A DNA stretch of 13,321 bases from Syntrophomonas sp. UBA5288 (GTDB lineage Bacteria > Bacillota > Syntrophomonadia > Syntrophomonadales > Syntrophomonadaceae): contig DHSK01000110.1 in NCBI GenBank assembly GCA_002408445.1, positions 1 to 13,321 on the forward strand. Reading direction: 5' to 3'. Below are positions 7,012 to 13,321 of this stretch, one piece after another. Below the pieces are notes generated by a model that saw only the letters and a program-made list of their open reading frames with translations, searched no databases and was not told the DNA's origin. Each line of letters opens with the position of its first letter. Position 1 is the stretch's first letter. A program made the translations under genes and the position numbers.

Positions 7012-7905
7012 CTACACCTTCTCCACTACGTTTTCGCCCAGGATACCGCCCGGTCTGAATAATAAAATCAATATTAATATGACAAAGGCAAAAGCGTCAC
7101 GGTAGCCCGAAACGCCCGGGAAGAAGCCTACCAGCATTACTTCTACAAATCCCAGTATAAACCCGCCTATCATGGCACCGGGAATGCTGCCTATTCCTCC
7201 CATAACCGCGGCGATAAAACACTTCAGGCCCGGGAATACACCCATCAAAGGATCAACCTGCGGGTACTGCAGACTCCATAGAATGCCGCCCACCGCAGCC
7301 AGACCTGAACCTACGGCAAAAGTAGCGCTTATGATTTTGTTGACGTCCACCGCCATCAGGCTGGAAGCTTCAAAATCTCGGGATACGGCTCGCATGGCCA
7401 CACCTATTTTGGTTTTCTTGACCATAAACGTAACCGCGATAAGAAGAATTACAGTAACCACGGGAATAATTATGGTAGTTGACAGAAAGGATATTCCTCC
7501 GGCATGTATGTTCCATACCAGTTCACTGGGACGCGGAAACGGTTTGGGGGTAGCTCCGATAGTGACAATGCCGACGTTCTCCAGCAAAAATGATACGCCG
7601 ATGGCTGAAATCAGAGCCGATATACGCGGTGCGTTCCGCAGAGGACGGTAAGCCAGTTTTTCTATGGTCACACCCAGCAAGGTGGTAAGGACAATCGCAA
7701 TCGCGAAAGAAGCCCACCAGGGCAGGGAAAAAACCAGGATGCCGTAAAAGACTATATAAGCGGCAACCATTAACAAATCAGCATGGGCAAAATTGATTAG
7801 CCTGATTATACCATATACCATGGTATAACCAATGGCAATCAATGCGTACAGGCTGCCCAGGGTGATACTATTAGCAAGATTTTGCAGTAACACATCCATG
7901 GACAA
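7012..7905 (-). CDS. livH: Branched-chain amino acid ABC transporter, permease LivH
   Basis: Inner-membrane permease partner of LivM, 297 residues, strongly hydrophobic. It carries the LivH hallmark GIIRLINFAHADLLMVAAY (about 32-50) and GGIGSIPGAMIGGFILG near the C-terminus. The start is uncertain. The TTG at 7903-7905 is 10 nt from AAGGAG, while the in-frame ATG at 7897-7899 is 16 nt away, so the TTG start fits better. The gene follows livK after a 107-nt gap that holds a stable hairpin but no proper T-run, so binding protein and membrane subunits are probably on one transcript at different levels. Confidence 0.93.
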   Translation of the reverse strand: MSMDVLLQNLANSITLGSLYALIAIGYTMVYGIIRLINFAHADLLMVAAYIVFYGILVFSLPWWASFAIAIVLTTLLGVTIEKLAYRPLRNAPRISALISAIGVSFLLENVGIVTIGATPKPFPRPSELVWNIHAGGISFLSTTIIIPVVTVILLIAVTFMVKKTKIGVAMRAVSRDFEASSLMAVDVNKIISATFAVGSGLAAVGGILWSLQYPQVDPLMGVFPGLKCFIAAVMGGIGSIPGAMIGGFILGFVEVMLVGFFPGVSGYRDAFAFVILILILLFRPGGILGENVVEKV

Positions 7906-7968
7906 AATTCAACAACTCCTTCATGTTCCTCAATAGTCAAAAATTGATTTTTCACATTTAAAATAGAT

Positions 7969-7995
7969 ACTCCCCTCCTAAGGCAGGAGGGGAGT
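7969..7995 (-). other. Stable hairpin between livK and livH
   Basis: ACTCCCCTCCT (7969-7979) and AGGAGGGGAGT (7985-7995) form a perfect GC-rich 11-bp stem with a 5-nt loop, 17 nt beyond the livK stop codon. On the transcribed minus strand it is followed by ATCTATTTTAAA rather than a run of T. It could be a leaky terminator or a 3'-end stabiliser that lets the binding protein be made in excess over the permeases. That role is inferred from other binding-protein transporter operons. Confidence 0.65.
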
Positions 7996-8012
7996 CATTT
8001 CTGCAACCTGGC

Positions 8013-9191
8013 CTATTTCGGCTCTACCTTTGTCTCATAAACAAAATTTCCATCGGCCACTTTCTTAATAATGGCTGTCTTGGTAGCATCACCATTTTGA
8101 TCCAGAGTGATGATACCGGTGGCTCCTTTGAAATCCTTGGTGGCTGCCAGAGCAGTCTTGATATCTTCACGGTCAGTGGAATTAGCTCTTTCGATGGCAT
8201 TAACGGCCAGCAGATAAGCATCAAAGCCCAGCGCTCCAAAGGCATTGGCCGTTTTATCAGGATAGGCTTTCTTGAATTCATTCAGGAAAGTAGTGGAAAC
8301 TTCGGTAACAGGTTCTTCAGCGGTAAAATGAGTGCTGAAATAAATATCTTTGTATTGTTTTACCTGGCTTAGGAATGCATCAGCTTCCCAGGTATCGCCG
8401 CCCAGAATCGGGCAGGTTATTCCCAGTTCGCGGGCTTTGGCTACCAGAATACCGCACTCCAGGAAGTTCCCCGGAGCAAAGATAACATCGGGATTCTTGG
8501 CTTTTACAGCGGTCAACTGAGCTGAAAAGTCTTTGTCACCGGTATTATAGTTAACTTTTTCAACTATGGATTTTTCTCCATTAGTTTTCTTAAAGGCTTT
8601 TTCAAAGTAGTTGCTTAAGCCTACCGAGTAATCCTGCTGAACATCCTGAATGATGGCAGCAGTTTTGGCACTCAGTTTGTTAGTAGCATAATTCGACATA
8701 ACGGTTCCCTGGAAAGGATCAATGAAGCATACCCGGAAATAATAATCATTACCCAGAGTTACAGCCGGATTGGTCGGTGAACATCCAATAACCGGACACC
8801 CTGCATCCTGGGCCACCGGTCCGCCGGACATGGACAATGAACTGCCATAGCTTCCTATGATTACGTTCACATTTTCTTTACTTACCAATCTCTCCACGGC
8901 ATTGGCAGCTTCCTGTTTTTCACTCTTGTTGTCCACCGTTACCAGTTCGATCTTTTTGCCCAGTACGGTGGGATACAGTTTGTTGGCCAGTTCGATGCCT
9001 TCCATGGTCATCTGGCCGCCGGCCGCATTCGTTCCGGTCAGAGGTTCATAGACACCAATCTTGATTACATCGTTTGCTTTGTCCCCGGACTTGTCCTGGT
9101 CCGAGCCGCCGCCACAACCTACAATTGTCATGGCAAGCATTGCCAGCAGCGTTAGCAGCGCAATATGTTTGCGCCTTAGTTTGAAAAACAT
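8013..9191 (-). CDS. livK: Branched-chain amino acid ABC transporter, substrate-binding lipoprotein
   Basis: Extracytoplasmic binding protein of the importer, 392 residues, of the Leu/Ile/Val-binding (Peripla_BP_6) family. Residues 1-26 form a lipoprotein signal peptide: basic start KLRRKH, hydrophobic core, lipobox IVGC with Cys26 as the lipid anchor. A Gly/Ser/Asp-rich linker follows. The mature part begins IKIGVYEPLTGTNAAGGQ, the characteristic first strand and loop, and continues with VIIGSYGSSLSMSGGPVA and NDYYFRVCFIDPFQG. GGGAGG lies 7 nt before the ATG. It is the first gene of the liv operon. Members of this family bind branched-chain amino acids, but some take amides, urea or aromatic compounds, so the ligand is not certain. 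Confidence 0.93.
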   Translation of the reverse strand: MFFKLRRKHIALLTLLAMLAMTIVGCGGGSDQDKSGDKANDVIKIGVYEPLTGTNAAGGQMTMEGIELANKLYPTVLGKKIELVTVDNKSEKQEAANAVERLVSKENVNVIIGSYGSSLSMSGGPVAQDAGCPVIGCSPTNPAVTLGNDYYFRVCFIDPFQGTVMSNYATNKLSAKTAAIIQDVQQDYSVGLSNYFEKAFKKTNGEKSIVEKVNYNTGDKDFSAQLTAVKAKNPDVIFAPGNFLECGILVAKARELGITCPILGGDTWEADAFLSQVKQYKDIYFSTHFTAEEPVTEVSTTFLNEFKKAYPDKTANAFGALGFDAYLLAVNAIERANSTDREDIKTALAATKDFKGATGIITLDQNGDATKTAIIKKVADGNFVYETKVEPK

Positions 9192-9225
9192 CCAAATACC
9201 TCCCTCTACAACTTTTTCTCGTACT

Positions 9226-9260
9226 GATTGCCTGGTGCAGACAATCGTCCATCCACGATT
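9226..9260 (-). promoter_or_regulatory. Two overlapping, mutually exclusive hairpins in the livK leader
   Basis: On the minus strand, AATCGT/ACGATT (9243-9260, 6-bp stem, 6-nt loop) and GATTGTCTG/CAGGCAATC (9226-9246, 9 pairs including one G-U, 3-nt loop) share the bases 9243-9246, so only one can form fully. The wobble pair would be an A-C mismatch on the other strand, which fits an RNA read in the livK direction. No T-run follows. A regulatory role is only a possibility. Confidence 0.4.
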
Positions 9261-9454
9261 AACACTACCATTTTTAATTTAATAAATCAATTAACCTTTA
9301 GTCCAATAGTGTCAATCTTCTCAAAATTTCATCAAAGTTCTTGTATTTTTCCCTTTTATAAACAAAAACCCTTTTTATAGTCCTGAATTTTTGCTTTTTC
9401 AGGTGTTTACTCAAAGGGGAGCATATCATAATACGTAGGTTTTGAACCTTACTA
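9261..9454 (-). promoter_or_regulatory. livK upstream region with possible promoter
   Basis: This AT-rich stretch lies between aroF2 and the livK leader. A perfect -35 hexamer TTGACA occurs on the minus strand at 9310-9315. The matching -10 is poor (around 9287-9294), so the start point is unclear. I found no convincing terminator after aroF2: a 6-bp CCTGAA/TTCAGG stem at about 9381-9402 lacks a T-run. Readthrough from aroF2 into the liv operon is therefore possible. No gene is visible here. Confidence 0.35.
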
Positions 9455-10288
9455 CTATTCAATTGTTTTATCAGCCAGGCGGGCCAGTCCTTTTATCTGT
9501 TCGTACAGTAGTTCAAACCGTTCCGGAGTCAACGATTGTTTTCCGTCCGATAAGGCCCGGTCCGGATCCTGATGCACTTCGACCATTATACCGTCCGCAC
9601 CTACCGCAATCGCCCCCCGCGCTACCGGGGTAACCAGCTTCCACTTGCCGGTGGCATGACTGGGGTCAACTATGACCGGTAAATGGGAAAGCTGTTTTAT
9701 GAGAGCTACCGCCCCTAAATCTACGGTGTTACGAGTGTAAGTTTCGAAGGTACGTATTCCTCTTTCGCACAGTATTATATTTCTATTGCCCCCGTTCAAA
9801 ATGTATTCCGCCGCCAGCAGCCATTCTTCTATGGTAGCGGAAAAGCCCCTTTTCAACATTACCGGTTTATCTATCTTGCCCAGTTCATCCAGCAGGGTGT
9901 AATTTTGCATATTGCGGCTGCCGACCTGCAAAATGTCGATTTTGTCATACAGAAAATCCAAATCGCGTGCATCCATTATCTCAGTTATGATAGGCATGCC
10001 CGTAATACTGCGTGCCTCCATCATAATATCCAGGCCTTCCAATCCCAGTCCCTGAAAGGAATAAGGAGAGGTACGGGGTTTAAATAAACCACCCCGCAGA
10101 ATTTGAACGCCCGCCTTTTTGAGCAATAGTGCCAGCTGGAGATAGGCTTCCCGATCTTCCACCGCACATGGCCCGGCTATTACCGTACAATAGCCTTCAC
10201 CAATATGAACCGTTTTTTCTCCCGCTTTGAGGCTTATAATGGTATCAGCCGGGTAAAAATCTCTTGATGCTAGTTTGAATGGTCTCAT
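9455..10288 (-). CDS. aroF: 3-deoxy-7-phosphoheptulonate synthase, catalytic barrel only (second copy)
   Basis: A second DAHP synthase of 277 residues. It starts MRPFKLASRDFYPAD, exactly at the linker that in the first copy (1556-2569) follows the ferredoxin-like domain, so the regulatory domain is absent. The start is not an artefact: GGAGG lies 9 nt before the ATG at 10286-10288. The barrel looks intact: IAGPCAVE with Cys41, KPRTSPYSFQG (70-80), MLKRG with Lys146/Arg147, DPSH with His211, VEVH with Glu237 and SDG with Asp248. In a 50-residue stretch from CERGIRTFE it differs from the first copy at 7 positions. Barrel-only I-beta enzymes such as that of Pyrococcus are not feedback inhibited, so this copy may be unregulated (inference). 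It lies 263 nt upstream of the liv operon, same strand. Confidence 0.93.
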   Translation of the reverse strand: MRPFKLASRDFYPADTIISLKAGEKTVHIGEGYCTVIAGPCAVEDREAYLQLALLLKKAGVQILRGGLFKPRTSPYSFQGLGLEGLDIMMEARSITGMPIITEIMDARDLDFLYDKIDILQVGSRNMQNYTLLDELGKIDKPVMLKRGFSATIEEWLLAAEYILNGGNRNIILCERGIRTFETYTRNTVDLGAVALIKQLSHLPVIVDPSHATGKWKLVTPVARGAIAVGADGIMVEVHQDPDRALSDGKQSLTPERFELLYEQIKGLARLADKTIE

Positions 10289-10418
10289 GTATTTTTTCCT
10301 CCATTTATAAGAACATTCTACAATATTGGCAAAATATTTTAAATTACTTCGTTTAATTATTCATAGAAGTTTTTGTCGGGATTCTATCGCTTCGCGGATT
10401 AAAGCCAGGATTGTCCCC

Positions 10419-10472
10419 GGAGTAGATAAGTTACCCTGTTTAAGTAAGTATTATCTCCCCAAACATAGTATA
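10419..10472 (-). promoter_or_regulatory. Possible aroF2 promoter -10 and 5'-leader hairpin
   Basis: On the minus strand a TATACT (10467-10472) could be a -10 box, with TTGGGC 15 bp upstream as a weak -35. Transcription would begin about where a 42-nt hairpin begins: GGGGAGATAA (10451-10460) pairs with TTATCTACTCC (10419-10429) with one bulge, and inside it TTACT (10443-10447) pairs with GGTAA (10431-10435). Both arms contain G-U pairs that would be A-C mismatches on the plus strand, which favours an RNA made in the aroF2 direction. The rest of the 320-nt gap (10289-10608) shows no gene. Confidence 0.4.
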
Positions 10473-10544
10473 ACATTTACTTTTAAAGCCCAAGTATTAA
10501 ATGCTTTTTTACAAGCTTTTCGAACAAATTTAACATGCTCTTGC

Positions 10545-10580
10545 TTGTTTTGTCTGTTACATATCATTATCATTATGTAA
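10545..10580 (+). promoter_or_regulatory. Promoter with Fur-like operator for the iron-sulfur membrane protein
   Basis: TTGTTT (10545-10550) and TATCAT (10568-10573) are 17 bp apart. The -10 box lies within a palindromic segment 10557-10580 with outer arms TTACATA and TATGTAA. On the minus strand 10559-10577 matches 13 of 19 positions of the classical Fur box GATAATGATAATCATTATC. A repressor bound here would cover the -10 box. Both assignments were made by eye. Confidence 0.45.
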
Positions 10581-10608
10581 AATTGGGTAAGATTTTGGGG
10601 CGAACAGG

Positions 10609-11541
10609 ATGGATGATAAAGAAAACAAATGGGATTTTTCATTTAAAAATATCGTTTTTCCTCTGATATTTCTGGGAATATTCTGGGGACTTGCCATACT
10701 GTTATCCATAACCTCGGGAACCATTTTCTATTTATTTAACTTTGGATATATAGGAACATCAATTGCGACCGGCATCTTTTTAATTCAGGCATTGCCCAGG
10801 AAGCATAAGGCGTGGGGGCGAAGGACCTCGCAGATATTAGTTGGTTGTTATATGCTGCTTTTTCTTGGCTTTTTTAACCGGGAAAACATGCAGATCGAAG
10901 GCTTTTTCATGCTGCTGCTGTCAGGTGTGTTTGCCGCCGCCACCATGCATTATTTAATCGCCAAAATTGTTGGTCCCTTAATTTTCGGACGGGCGTGGTG
11001 CAGCTATACCTGCTGGACGGCAATGATATTAGATTTGATGCCTTACAAAAGGCCTCAAAATAAGCGGATAAGATATCTGGGGATAGTTAGATATATATAT
11101 TTCTTTATTGCATTGAGTTTAGTCTTGTTTATTTGGTTCATTCTGAAAAAACCGGTAGAGCCGCAATCAAGCACGGAGCTTTATTGTTTTATTGGTGGGA
11201 ATATTTTATATTATTGCCTGGGTATGATTCTTGCGTGCAGCTTAAAAGATAATCGAGCCTTTTGCAAATACATATGTCCCATTCCGGTATTTCAAAAAGC
11301 TACCTCCCGATTCGCTTTGCTCAAGATAAAAATTGATCCCGATAAGTGCGTGGATTGCGGCAAATGCGAAAAGGTATGTCCCATGGATGTTAAACTGCTG
11401 GAGTATAAAAATAATAAGCAAAGGATATTATCAACGGAGTGCATTTGGTGCAGCACCTGTACCTATGAATGTCCCCAAAATGCTATTACTTCAACGATTG
11501 GCTTTGACGCGGGAATAAGGGACCGATTAAATTATAGATAA
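10609..11541 (+). CDS. Membrane-bound 4Fe-4S protein of the NapH/YccM type
   Basis: A 310-residue membrane protein that probably passes electrons through iron-sulfur clusters at the cytoplasmic membrane. About six hydrophobic segments are visible (roughly 15-35, 38-60, 75-90, 98-120, 160-180, 192-210). Two Cys pairs occur where NapH-type proteins have CxxxCP: CSYTC (131-135), followed by Trp instead of Pro, and CKYICP (219-224). The C-terminus carries two classical ferredoxin motifs, CVDCGKCEKVCP (247-258) and CIWCSTCTYECP (278-289), each enough for one 4Fe-4S cluster. The electron donor and acceptor are unknown; no partner reductase lies beside it. The ATG at 10609 has only a modest GGGG/CAGG ribosome binding site. 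The gene is divergent from aroF2 and is followed by a strong terminator, so it is a single-gene unit. Confidence 0.85.
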   Translation: MDDKENKWDFSFKNIVFPLIFLGIFWGLAILLSITSGTIFYLFNFGYIGTSIATGIFLIQALPRKHKAWGRRTSQILVGCYMLLFLGFFNRENMQIEGFFMLLLSGVFAAATMHYLIAKIVGPLIFGRAWCSYTCWTAMILDLMPYKRPQNKRIRYLGIVRYIYFFIALSLVLFIWFILKKPVEPQSSTELYCFIGGNILYYCLGMILACSLKDNRAFCKYICPIPVFQKATSRFALLKIKIDPDKCVDCGKCEKVCPMDVKLLEYKNNKQRILSTECIWCSTCTYECPQNAITSTIGFDAGIRDRLNYR

Positions 11542-11553
11542 ATGGACAGAGTG

Positions 11554-11610
11554 CCTGACCGGATTCGGCCAGGAAAAAGGGGGATACCGTAACGGTGTCT
11601 CCATTTTTTT
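11554..11610 (+). terminator. Intrinsic terminator after the iron-sulfur membrane protein
   Basis: GGGGATACCG (11580-11589) pairs with CGGTGTCTCC (11593-11602) over 10 positions including two G-U pairs, with a 3-nt loop, followed by ATTTTTTT. The G-U pairs place it on the plus strand. A second, weaker hairpin (CCTGACCG/CGGCCAGG) lies just before it at about 11554-11573. Confidence 0.88.
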
Positions 11611-11666
11611 GCTTCCTTGGGAGGGAACAAAGCATTCAGAGTCTAATTTTCATACTAACCATAGTG

Positions 11667-11672
11667 TATACT
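11667..11672 (+). promoter_or_regulatory. Possible -10 box of the nitrilase-family gene
   Basis: TATACT lies 24 nt upstream of the gene start, after the preceding terminator, and must therefore be near the gene's own promoter. The -35 position (about 11644-11649, TAATTT) is a poor match. Confidence 0.35.
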
Positions 11673-11695
11673 ACTTTTACAGGAGGGATTTTTAA

Positions 11696-12526
11696 ATGAA
11701 CCGACCAATAAGGGCAGCCATCTGCCAGATGCAGGTGGTTGCGGAAAAACAATATAATCTTGATAAAGCGGCCCGCATGATAGCCCAGGCTGCCGGTATG
11801 GGGGCCAGACTGGTCGTATTGCCCGAAGTCTTTAACGGACCGTATGATTCGTCCCTTTTTTCTGCTTATGCGGAAACGGTTCCGGGACCCACTTTTGATT
11901 TTTTAGCTCAATCCGCCCGCCGGCATGGCATTGTTCTGGTCGGAGGCTCTTTTATCGAAAGAGCTGAAAACAATCAAATATATAATACCAGTTATATATT
12001 TGACGCGGAGGGCAATGTTCTGGGGCATCATCGCAAGATACATCTTTTTGATGTGGATATTCCGGGAAAAATTACTTTTCAAGAATCATCCGTACTAAGC
12101 AGCGGACAAGATATAACCGTAGTTGACCATGAGGATATGCATATAGGATTAATGATCTGCTATGATGTCCGGTTCCCGGAACTGGCCCGGGCCATGGCCC
12201 TTAAAGGAGCTGATCTGTTGGTAATCCCCGCCGGATTTAACCATACCACCGGTCCGCTGCACTGGGAGTTACTTATGCGCAGCCGGGCGGTAGACAACCA
12301 GGTATTTGTGCTGGCAGCCGGTTCAGCCTTCAACCCGGATTCATCCTATCAAGCCTGGGGGCATTCGATGATAGTAGATCCATGGGGAAAGATCATCGCC
12401 CGTACCGGCACTAAGGAAGATATTGTGCTGGCAGACCTGGATTTTTCTATAGTCGAACAGGTCAGAAGGGAACTTCCCCTACTTAAGCACCGGAAGGAAG
12501 ACATATATCAGCTTAACTATAAATAA
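11696..12526 (+). CDS. Carbon-nitrogen hydrolase, omega-amidase (Nit2/YafV) type
   Basis: Nitrilase-superfamily amidase of 276 residues. The catalytic triad is visible: Glu44 in LPEVF, Lys114 in HRKIHLFD and Cys155 in ICYDVRFPE. The segment KIHLFDVDIPGKITFQES (114-131) is characteristic of omega-amidases, which hydrolyse 2-oxoglutaramate or 2-oxosuccinamate to the dicarboxylate plus ammonia. These oxo-amides arise when glutamine or asparagine donates its amino group to an oxo acid such as phenylpyruvate, so a link to amino acid metabolism is plausible but not shown by the neighbours. GGAGGG lies about 8 nt before the ATG. It is a single gene after a strong terminator, followed by a repeat cluster. 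Other nitrilase-family amidases remain possible. Confidence 0.87.
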   Translation: MNRPIRAAICQMQVVAEKQYNLDKAARMIAQAAGMGARLVVLPEVFNGPYDSSLFSAYAETVPGPTFDFLAQSARRHGIVLVGGSFIERAENNQIYNTSYIFDAEGNVLGHHRKIHLFDVDIPGKITFQESSVLSSGQDITVVDHEDMHIGLMICYDVRFPELARAMALKGADLLVIPAGFNHTTGPLHWELLMRSRAVDNQVFVLAAGSAFNPDSSYQAWGHSMIVDPWGKIIARTGTKEDIVLADLDFSIVEQVRRELPLLKHRKEDIYQLNYK

Positions 12527-12557
12527 CCTGCTGTTATTTAAAAATGATCGTTTCAAG

Positions 12558-12661
12558 TATCATGGGGATGATGCTCCTTACCCGTTCTTAATGTTTTGAG
12601 GCCTGTAAAGGAGAACCGTCCCCATGATGCTCTTAAAGGAGAACCGTCCCCATGATGCTCT
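12558..12661 (+). repeat. REP-like repeat: 28-bp exact tandem pair with an inverted imperfect copy
   Basis: Two identical 28-bp units lie head to tail at 12606-12633 and 12634-12661, each containing GGAGAACCGTCCCC followed by ATGATGCTCT. Upstream, ATCATGGGGA (12559-12568) and TCCTTA (12575-12580) are the reverse complement of the ends of the unit, so a long imperfect hairpin can form with either copy. GGGGACGGTTCT-type palindromic sequences occur as dispersed repeats in Clostridia, in some cases near IS200-like Y1 transposases. No transposase is visible here. Confidence 0.8.
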
Positions 12662-12756
12662 CTAAAAAGCGCTTAATTATGTTAATATTTATTTAGTTTG
12701 GTTTAACAGACCCATCCAATACTTAAGAAATTACAGCCTAATGACGGAGACAAACT

Positions 12757-13321
12757 ATGAAAGCGTTTAAATACCTGATAATTTATTTACTGATTATACA
12801 GTTGCTATTGCCCGGGGTGGTGCCTCTTGAATTTGTCTATTGCTACCGTATAGACTATGCATTGGTAAAAGATAATTCGGCCGATATTGATGTTATTCTG
12901 GATCAAATTCAGCGCCAGATAAAAAAACAGGATTTGCAAGATTACATTATTATTCTGGGAGATTCCGTGGCCCATAGCGGTCCCGGCCCGGCTGATCAGT
13001 CTGTCGGCGCCAGGCTGCAGGAATACTACCGGCAACAAGGGCGAGACCGGCCGGTTTTCAATCTGGCTATGCCGGCTATGCAAGTGGGCGATATCTATAC
13101 CATGCTGCTCAAACTGGATGAGCACGGGATTTCCACCGACAATTTAATCATTAATGTCATCTATGCCGGTTTTGCCGAGCGTAACCCCGGTCCATCCACC
13201 GTCTTTTGGCTGCAAAAGGACCTGGCTCGTCTGGACCCGGCCAGCTTTGATCATATAGAAGCGCAATTGCAGGCCAGTGGTTCCCTACCCAGGGAGGAAC
13301 CGGCTCAGAAATTAAATAAAT
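12757..13321 (+). CDS. SGNH-hydrolase-like exported protein, N-terminal part
   Basis: An open frame of 188 codons runs off the right edge of the window. Residues 1 to about 25 are a signal peptide or membrane anchor (MKAFKYL followed by a Leu/Ile-rich core). The segment YIIILGDSVAHSG (63-74) is a typical SGNH/GDSL block I with Ser70 as the likely nucleophile. NLAMPAMQVGDIYTML (102-117) fits block II. Such proteins include esterases and O-acetyltransferases of surface polysaccharides (AlgJ/AlgX/DltD-like). The catalytic Asp-His block would lie beyond the window, so activity cannot be judged. A GGAG ribosome binding site lies upstream of the ATG. An MBOAT acyltransferase gene downstream would point to polysaccharide acetylation. 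Confidence is good for the gene and moderate for the family. Confidence 0.75.
   Translation, partial: MKAFKYLIIYLLIIQLLLPGVVPLEFVYCYRIDYALVKDNSADIDVILDQIQRQIKKQDLQDYIIILGDSVAHSGPGPADQSVGARLQEYYRQQGRDRPVFNLAMPAMQVGDIYTMLLKLDEHGISTDNLIINVIYAGFAERNPGPSTVFWLQKDLARLDPASFDHIEAQLQASGSLPREEPAQKLNK

Noticed and set aside
10304..10332. TTGCCA-17-TATAAA promoter for aroF2 on the minus strand
   Set aside because: The boxes look good, but transcription would start within or just after the GGAGG, removing the ribosome binding site, so it is unlikely to be the main promoter.
10326..10580. 84-codon plus-strand ORF in the aroF2 upstream gap
   Set aside because: It has no ribosome binding site and no recognisable domain, and it crosses the leader hairpin and the promoter of the next gene.
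12805..13125. 106-codon minus-strand ORF
   Set aside because: It is antisense to the SGNH-like gene, which has a signal peptide, a GDS motif and an open frame to the window end.
1..13321. CRISPR array, tRNA or rRNA genes, prophage or complete insertion sequence
   Set aside because: I saw no regularly spaced repeats, cloverleaf, rRNA sequence, integrase or transposase anywhere in the window.

Overview
The window looks like chromosomal DNA from a Gram-positive, probably anaerobic, member of the Clostridia. The reasons are strong GGAGG-type ribosome binding sites, intrinsic hairpin/T-run terminators, moderate GC, a type I-beta DAHP synthase with an N-terminal ferredoxin-like domain, and remnants of a MerR-regulated flavodoxin/iron alcohol dehydrogenase locus. 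A Syntrophomonas-like relative would fit, but the sequence alone does not prove it.

Layout. (1) 1-2775, minus strand: an aromatic amino acid operon read aroF (DAHP synthase), tyrA (prephenate dehydrogenase with ACT domain), aroA (EPSP synthase, cut by the window edge). The genes are packed so that each stop codon lies in or beside the next ribosome binding site. The operon has a good promoter (2746-2775) and a leader of about 170 nt holding a perfect 12-bp intrinsic terminator ahead of aroF, so it is a candidate attenuator. (2) 2810-3742, plus strand: a MerR-type promoter with a 19-bp spacer and an 18-bp palindrome. It now drives only the first codons of a flavodoxin fused by deletion to the C-terminal two-thirds of an iron-containing alcohol dehydrogenase, which also has a frameshift; this is a decayed locus. 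(3) 3806-4270, minus: a NimA-like FMN-binding split-barrel protein. (4) 4412-9191, minus: a complete branched-chain amino acid ABC transporter operon, livK-livH-livM-livG-livF, ending in a strong terminator. (5) 9455-10288, minus: a second DAHP synthase, consisting of the catalytic barrel only, upstream of the liv genes. (6) 10609-11541, plus: a membrane iron-sulfur protein of the NapH/YccM type with a Fur-like palindrome over its likely -10 box. (7) 11696-12526, plus: an omega-amidase-like nitrilase. (8) 12558-12661: a REP-like repeat cluster. (9) 12757 to the end, plus: the start of an exported SGNH-hydrolase-like protein.

How the genes work together: aroF, tyrA and aroA feed and use the shikimate pathway toward chorismate and tyrosine. 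The second, domain-less DAHP synthase could supply flux that escapes the usual feedback control. The liv operon imports branched-chain (possibly also aromatic) amino acids. I see no clearly new multi-gene system. The observations most worth following are RNA-level and regulatory (aroF leader, aroF2 leader hairpin, livK leader), the fused MerR-driven remnant, and the repeat element.
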